A stretch of 16,255 bases of DNA from JAKSSE01 sp045597645. GTDB taxonomy: Bacteria; Bacillota; Clostridia; Lachnospirales; Lachnospiraceae. Each line of letters starts with the position of its first letter. Positions within the stretch are counted from its first letter, which is position 1. The notes under the pieces were generated by a model, which was not told the origin of the DNA, did not search any database, and saw only the letters and a list, made by a program, of their open reading frames with translations. The translations under genes and the position numbers were made by a program. The DNA lies in assembly GCA_045597645.1 (NCBI GenBank), contig JAZLKM010000051.1, positions 1 to 16,255 on the forward strand, given 5' to 3'. Below, piece after piece: positions 14,837 to 16,255 of this stretch.

Positions 14837-15993
14837 TTAACTATGATGAACTTAATCTAACTAAATATCAGACTCCGTGTTATTTGATTGACAGTGACAG
14901 ATTTGGAATAAATCTTGGCAAAATACGTGATGCATTTGAAGCCAGGTGGCCAGGAAAAGTTTTACTTGGATATTCTGTTAAAACGAACAATTCAAGGGAA
15001 CTATTACGTCTGGCCAGAAGTAAGGGAATGCTGGCGGAAGTCGTGTCTGGGGATGAGTATAGTCAGGCACAGGAGTGCGGCTACCTTGACCAGAATATTA
15101 TTTTCAATGGCCCGCAGAAAACTGCAGAGCAGCTCATCAATGCCCTAAGATTTGAGGGAATCGTTAATATTGATGGTCTACGCGAGATTGACATCATTGA
15201 GTCTGAACTTGAGGTTATAGATCCCAAAAGTCTAAAATTGGGCCTTAGAGTAAACTTTGATCTAGAGAGCATCTGCCCAGGGGAGACCACCGCGGAAGAC
15301 GAGGTCTCTCGCTTTGGTTTGTGCATTGAAAATGGTGATTTTGAGACGGCAGTGAGCCGTCTTCATGCAATGGGCATTAAAATCAGTGGATTACACATGC
15401 ACTATAGCTCAAAGACCAGAAGCCTGGCCATCTTTAGAGCGCTTGCTTCACAGGCAGTATTACTTGCCAATCAATACGACCTTATTGATGAAATCAGCTT
15501 TATAGACATGGGCGGAGGCTTCTTCATGGGGAAAGCAGATGTGCCCAATAAGCCCACAATGTCCCAATATGCCGACACAATAGCTTCTACGCTATCTAAA
15601 GCGTTCGACCCGCAGAAGGTCAGTCTGATTCTTGAACCTGGTGCATCGCTCGTTGCCACCTGTGTTGACTACGTAACACGTGTAGTAGATGTTAAGTCAG
15701 TACGCGATGTACTTGTAGCTACAATGGACGGTTCTGTAATGGATATAAATCCATTCATGGCTCACAGAGAGCCGCCGCACCAATGGAAAAGAAAGCAGTC
15801 TCCCGCGCGGACTTCTATTGCTAATCAGCTAGTTGTTGGCGGCACATGCATGGAAAAGGACAGATTCTTTACCTCGAGCTACGAGGAACAACTAATACCT
15901 GGCGACACTCTTATATGCGAGTGCTCAGGGGCATACACAATGTCCTTCTCCAACACCTTCATCAACAATCCACCCAGAACCTACGTAATCTAG
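14833..15993 (+). CDS. PLP-dependent decarboxylase, DAP/ornithine/arginine (fold type III) family
   Basis: This 386-residue enzyme belongs with LysA-like and carboxynorspermidine-type decarboxylases. The alanine-racemase-type barrel shows GYSVKTN with PLP Lys50, GLHMHYSS (His188, His190), the phosphate-binding MGGGF (226-230) and EPGAS (268-272). The C-terminal barrel keeps the cysteine the partner subunit supplies to the active site (Cys339, in VVGGTCMEKDR) and GAYTMSF with Tyr368. It should therefore form an active dimer. The ESICPGE stretch near 145-151 differs from lysine-pathway enzymes, and there are no lysine-biosynthesis neighbours. It is thus probably not LysA but acts on an unusual amino acid or on a ligated or carried one. 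It is the last gene of the operon, followed at once by a terminator. Confidence 0.88.
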   Translation: MINYDELNLTKYQTPCYLIDSDRFGINLGKIRDAFEARWPGKVLLGYSVKTNNSRELLRLARSKGMLAEVVSGDEYSQAQECGYLDQNIIFNGPQKTAEQLINALRFEGIVNIDGLREIDIIESELEVIDPKSLKLGLRVNFDLESICPGETTAEDEVSRFGLCIENGDFETAVSRLHAMGIKISGLHMHYSSKTRSLAIFRALASQAVLLANQYDLIDEISFIDMGGGFFMGKADVPNKPTMSQYADTIASTLSKAFDPQKVSLILEPGASLVATCVDYVTRVVDVKSVRDVLVATMDGSVMDINPFMAHREPPHQWKRKQSPARTSIANQLVVGGTCMEKDRFFTSSYEEQLIPGDTLICECSGAYTMSFSNTFINNPPRTYVI

Positions 15994-15996
15994 CGA

Positions 15997-16022
15997 CCCG
16001 AGGCCCATCCTCGGGCCTTTTT
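15997..16022 (+). terminator. Rho-independent terminator of the ECF-biosynthesis operon
   Basis: CCCGAGG (15997-16003) and CCTCGGG (16009-16015) form a perfect 7-bp G+C-rich stem with a CCCAT loop, then CC and T5. It lies 3 bp after the decarboxylase stop. Confidence 0.85.
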
Positions 16023-16080
16023 ATATCCATCCTCAACACCTTCCCCGCCTGGCCTACCCGCCGCCCTTTTTCGCCCACCA

Positions 16081-16155
16081 CTATCTCTGGTAGGAGGGGG
16101 CTGCATTCGCCTTGCCACGTCTATAGTTGTACACCTGGTCCGCGCGTAGCTGCAT
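16081..16155 (-). CDS. Possible 24-residue ORF with strong ribosome site
   Basis: On the minus strand an ATG at 16155 follows GGAGGGAGGAGC, where the first GGAGG is 7 nt upstream, and reads MQLRADQVYNYRRGKANAAP to a TAG at 16081. I recognise no family. The surrounding DNA is clearly richer in G+C than the operon before it, so a chance purine-rich site cannot be excluded. It may be a small gene or noise. Confidence 0.25.
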   Translation of the reverse strand: MQLRADQVYNYRRGKANAAPSYQR

Positions 16156-16174
16156 GCTCCTCCCTCCATGGCAC

Positions 16175-16255
16175 TCAGAGCCTGAATTCGGTGATTTGCG
16201 TGGTGATTCTTATTTCGAGATGCTGCGCGCCCGGTCTCCAGTTGTCTGAGATGTG
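16175..16255 (-). CDS. Possible C-terminal end of a gene cut by the window edge
   Basis: The minus-strand frame beginning at the last base is open for 26 codons (HISDNWRPGAQHLEIRITTQ and six more residues) and stops at 16175. The 24-residue ORF starts 19 bp further on, as a co-transcribed gene would. It is too short to identify, and other minus-strand frames are open here too. Confidence 0.2.
   Translation of the reverse strand, partial: HISDNWRPGAQHLEIRITTQITEFRL

Noticed and set aside
14833..15993. Diaminopimelate decarboxylase of lysine synthesis (lysA)
   Set aside because: Fold and catalytic residues fit, but operon context with a DegT aminotransferase, ATP-grasp ligase and ECF importer and no lysine genes makes that substrate doubtful.
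15991..16255. Long minus-strand frame open to the window edge
   Set aside because: It overlaps the operon terminator, is of biased glycine/arginine composition expected from G+C-rich DNA, and has no ribosome site at its ATG.
1..16255. CRISPR arrays, insertion sequences, rRNA
   Set aside because: No regularly spaced repeats, transposase frames, terminal inverted repeats or rRNA sequence were found.

Overview
The window looks like chromosomal DNA of a low-to-moderate G+C Bacillota, most likely a Lachnospiraceae-type clostridium (Butyrivibrio/Agathobacter-like). This rests on strong AGGAGG ribosome sites, TTGACA/TATAAT promoters, a CsoR-copA copper operon, a UPF0397-type ECF transporter and a large Cache-GGDEF protein. 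The taxon is inferred from style, not from a marker gene.

Layout. (1) Bases 1-2228 look like the distal end of an integrated element: the 3' end of a DinD/BRO-type gene cut by the window edge, then a divergent pair made of an AraC-type regulator and a DUF1349 protein. (2) At 2229-2270 lies an exact 3' portion of a tRNA-Pro(CGG), from the anticodon loop to the discriminator base. It has no 5' half and is followed by a normal terminator, which is the footprint of tRNA-directed integration. (3) 2491-4632 encodes a membrane diguanylate cyclase (7TM-like region, Cache-like sensor, GGDEF), closed by a strong terminator. (4) 4822-7743 is a minus-strand copper operon: csoR with two CsoR-type operators over its promoter, then copA whose C-terminus carries a fused CopZ-like domain. 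That domain has its own Shine-Dalgarno sequence and ATG. (5) 7867-9437 holds a Gfo/Idh/MocA oxidoreductase overlapping a histidine phosphatase. (6) 9597-15993 is a tight six-gene operon with a good promoter and a terminator: ECF S component, fused double ATPase, T component, DegT-type aminotransferase, ATP-grasp ligase and a DAP/ornithine-type PLP decarboxylase. (7) After 16022 the DNA becomes G+C-rich and holds only an edge-cut minus-strand reading frame and a possible 24-codon ORF.

The most interesting unit is the ECF transporter operon, probably functionally joined to the oxidoreductase/phosphatase pair. Together these genes could import a small precursor and then oxidise, transaminate, ligate and decarboxylate it. 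I cannot name the product, and I do not recognise this gene set as a described pathway. Two further points deserve checking: the copA-copZ fusion with an internal start, and the tRNA-Pro remnant marking a mobile-element boundary.
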